Of a stretch of DNA of 64,000 bases, positions 62,467-64,000 are shown one piece after another; the stretch's first letter is position 1, and every line of letters begins with the position of its first letter. The notes under the pieces are model-generated. The model was not told the origin of the DNA and searched no databases. It was given only the letters and a program-made list of their open reading frames with translations. The stretch lies in contig JAJEEG010000007.1 in the NCBI GenBank assembly GCA_022821085.1, positions 72,623-136,622 of the forward strand. The letters are read 5' to 3'. The position numbers and the translations under genes are program-made. This DNA is from Candidatus Latescibacterota bacterium. Its GTDB lineage: Bacteria > JAAXHH01.

Positions 62467-63297
62467 ATGGTATTGACAATCGAAGAGGTCGACCATTTCA
62501 GGTCCCACGGTTACGTGGCCAAACCCGGGTTCTTCTCTGACCGGGAGACCCGGGCCTTCCAGGCCGAGATCGATCGGCTCATGGAAGATGGCGCATTGCG
62601 AAACGTGGCCACGGCAGGCGATGGAAAGACGGCGTCCACCACGCAGCGCAATCTGCAACTCTGCCCGATGTACCGGCATAGCGACCTGTTTCGCGCCCTG
62701 CCCTTCCAACCCGACATCACCGCTGCCATTTCACAGCTAATCGGTGATCCCTTTATTCTTCATCTCGACCAGGTCTTTCTCAAACCGGGCGGTGATGGCA
62801 TGGGTACCCACTGGCACCAGGACAATGCCTACTTCAAAATCAGCGACCCCCTGAAGGGTACCGCCGTCTGGATCGCCGTGCACGACGCGACGGTCGAGAA
62901 CGGCACCATGCAGGTAATCCCCGGCAGTTACAGGACGCCCTACGAACACAAACGGGATCCGTACAGCGACCACCACATCAGATGCTATCCTCCGGAGGAT
63001 GAGGCGGATACCATCGAATTGAAAGCGGGCGGCGCGCTGTTCTTCTGCTACGGTACGGCTCACTGCACGGGCCACAACCGCACGGACCAGTCTCGTGCAG
63101 GGATCGCCTTCCATTTTCTCCGCGCGGACTACGCGCCGGACCAGCTCATCGAGGAGGGCCGCGACTACCGGCCCTACATCACCGGACCGCGGGCGACGGG
63201 AGGCGTGTCCGAATACGGCGTTCGCGTCGACGGCACGTGGGAATCCGAAGTCGAAAAAGCACTGGAACACCGCTACGCCTCGGGGACCTCTGCTTAA
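62467..63297 (+). CDS. Phytanoyl-CoA dioxygenase (PhyH) family protein
   Basis: 276 residues. HWHQDNAYFKI holds the HxD motif, ENGTMQVIPGSYR the connecting strand, and AHCTGHNRTDQSRAGIAFHF the distal His and 2-oxoglutarate Arg. The best-conserved PhyH paralogue of the three in the window. Between two Cache-domain surface-protein genes, but no functional link is evident. Confidence 0.9.
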   Translation: MVLTIEEVDHFRSHGYVAKPGFFSDRETRAFQAEIDRLMEDGALRNVATAGDGKTASTTQRNLQLCPMYRHSDLFRALPFQPDITAAISQLIGDPFILHLDQVFLKPGGDGMGTHWHQDNAYFKISDPLKGTAVWIAVHDATVENGTMQVIPGSYRTPYEHKRDPYSDHHIRCYPPEDEADTIELKAGGALFFCYGTAHCTGHNRTDQSRAGIAFHFLRADYAPDQLIEEGRDYRPYITGPRATGGVSEYGVRVDGTWESEVEKALEHRYASGTSA

Positions 63298-63372
63298 CTT
63301 CCCTCCAAGCCTTTTCATGTAGTATAACTGATACTATTATAGAACCGTGACAGTGTTTTTTTGATTAAAGGT

Positions 63373-63400
63373 TTGTCCAATAAACATTAAATGATATAGT
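63373..63400 (+). promoter_or_regulatory. Promoter for the terminal secreted-protein gene
   Basis: TTGTCC (63373-63378), a 16-base spacer, TATAGT (63395-63400), in an AT-rich intergenic region; a small TAGTAT/ATACTA hairpin lies at 63320-63336. The next start is 43 bases downstream. Confidence 0.55.
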
Positions 63401-63443
63401 AGTAAATTCAGGACATATCAGACTCTAACGGGAGGTCTTTCAG

Positions 63444-64000
63444 ATGCAGATCGGAACACGCAGGACCAGAGTCTCGTCATTGCTCATAGCCGGCCTGTTC
63501 GTACTGGCTGGCGTGTTTTTCGACATGCGTTCCGCTTCAGCCCAAACGCCGGAACCTTGTCCACTCCCTCCGGGGGTGACGCTTCCTGAGGACCTGGCCG
63601 TGACGGCGCAGCAGGTGGAAGCCGGCACAGCCAGCCTGAAGGATTTCGCGCTGGCCGTGAAAGATCAATTCACTGGTGGGAGCGGTGCGGGTTCGCGTGA
63701 ACTGCAGTTGTACGTCGGTTGTCTGTTGAGGCATGATGGGAGCCCGTTTCACTCCGGCTCAACCTATCTTGTGCAGTTGACGCCCGATGGCAGGTTGTTT
63801 ACGCACGCTAAAAACATGGCCCTGTCGGGCAGGTTGCTGAATCGCTTGATCTATGGCGTGATTCTTCGAGCATTGCAGATCAACGTGGCTGGTTTGCAGA
63901 ATGATCCTGCCGCGTTAACGGCTGCTTTCATCGAGGCTGCCGGCAGGGATGGCGGTGCGTTCAACATACCCGGTATTCCGGGGGCTTCGGGTTATGCCAC
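63444..64000 (+). CDS. Secreted Cache-like protein, 3' part missing
   Basis: ATG 63444 with GGGAGG upstream; open to the window end (185 codons). A signal peptide (basic residues 5-9, hydrophobic 10-24, cut after ASA near residue 33) precedes DLAVTAQQVEAGTASLKDFA, which parallels the first segment of each Cache domain in the autotransporter, followed by GSTYLVQLTPDGRLFTHA, matching the central Cache strand with the T-HA ending. Likely the start of a second surface sensor or autotransporter; C-terminal domains lie outside the window. Confidence 0.6.
   Translation, partial: MQIGTRRTRVSSLLIAGLFVLAGVFFDMRSASAQTPEPCPLPPGVTLPEDLAVTAQQVEAGTASLKDFALAVKDQFTGGSGAGSRELQLYVGCLLRHDGSPFHSGSTYLVQLTPDGRLFTHAKNMALSGRLLNRLIYGVILRALQINVAGLQNDPAALTAAFIEAAGRDGGAFNIPGIPGASGYA

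Overview
This is a GC-rich (roughly 60 %+) bacterial chromosomal window, with genes on both strands in short, often overlapping operons. A full-length SprA-type outer-membrane protein (6290-12619) points to the FCB group (Bacteroidota/Gemmatimonadota/Latescibacterota side). The combination of SprA with three PhyH-type dioxygenases, two Gfo/Idh/MocA oxidoreductases, two sugar-type SDRs and a sulfatase-fold enzyme resembles uncultured Latescibacterota or related marine or host-associated lineages. That assignment is an inference; no rRNA or tRNA gene was seen.

Layout. 1-1050: the end of an esterase, a lone HigA-like antitoxin and the stump of a dinJ-yafQ toxin-antitoxin pair. 1051-5525 (minus strand): a sulfur-transfer/molybdopterin operon moaD - moaE - cysteine-desulfurase-like - tusA-like - mrp - PP-loop thiouridylase. 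The desulfurase-like protein has Ser where the PLP lysine should be, and MoaD runs past its terminal Gly-Gly. 5526-6289: tandem repeats and a 38-residue membrane protein. 6290-12619: sprA. 12728-21598: housekeeping (comEA, rsmD-coaD, aminotransferase, NYN protein with an in-frame amber codon, mdh, icd, obg, dprA). 21736-25291: heptose-1-phosphate adenylyltransferase-like, a small unknown, PhyH, an amino-acid permease, and an AhpD-like selenoprotein (UGA in a CxxU motif with a hairpin directly after it).

25378-28805: a double cyclase-domain secreted protein, then an AT-richer patch with mntA and a twice-frameshifted hepT. 28806-29858: oxidoreductase. 29938-38656 (minus strand): a likely operon of TIM-barrel isomerase, phosphoglucose/phosphomannose isomerase, a 1201-residue fatty-acyl-CoA reductase/ANL/HAD phosphatase fusion, a zinc alcohol dehydrogenase and an FHA-GAF-PP2C phosphatase. 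The ANL part of the fusion has lost its ATP P-loop signature and its C-terminal subdomain. 38770-41208: SDR and sulfatase-fold enzyme with a Thr nucleophile position. 41425-43057: methyltransferase and a toxin-antitoxin pair whose toxin carries a nonsense codon and whose palindromic operator is intact.

43185-55334: PhyH, a tungsten/molybdenum aldehyde oxidoreductase, a K+ channel, a GH113-like protein, KptA, SDR, Gfo/Idh/MocA, a coiled-coil protein, DUF457, Maf, Dtd, a low-GC unknown and a MATE exporter. 55607-64000: adenosylhomocysteinase, a PLP decarboxylase, a 1297-residue autotransporter whose passenger has three Cache sensor domains, PhyH, and the start of a second Cache-like secreted protein.

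The strongest leads are the lysine-less desulfurase operon, the reductase/pseudo-ligase/phosphatase fusion, the Cache-domain autotransporter pair, the selenoprotein, and a repeated pattern of broken toxins beside intact antitoxins or antitoxin-like genes.
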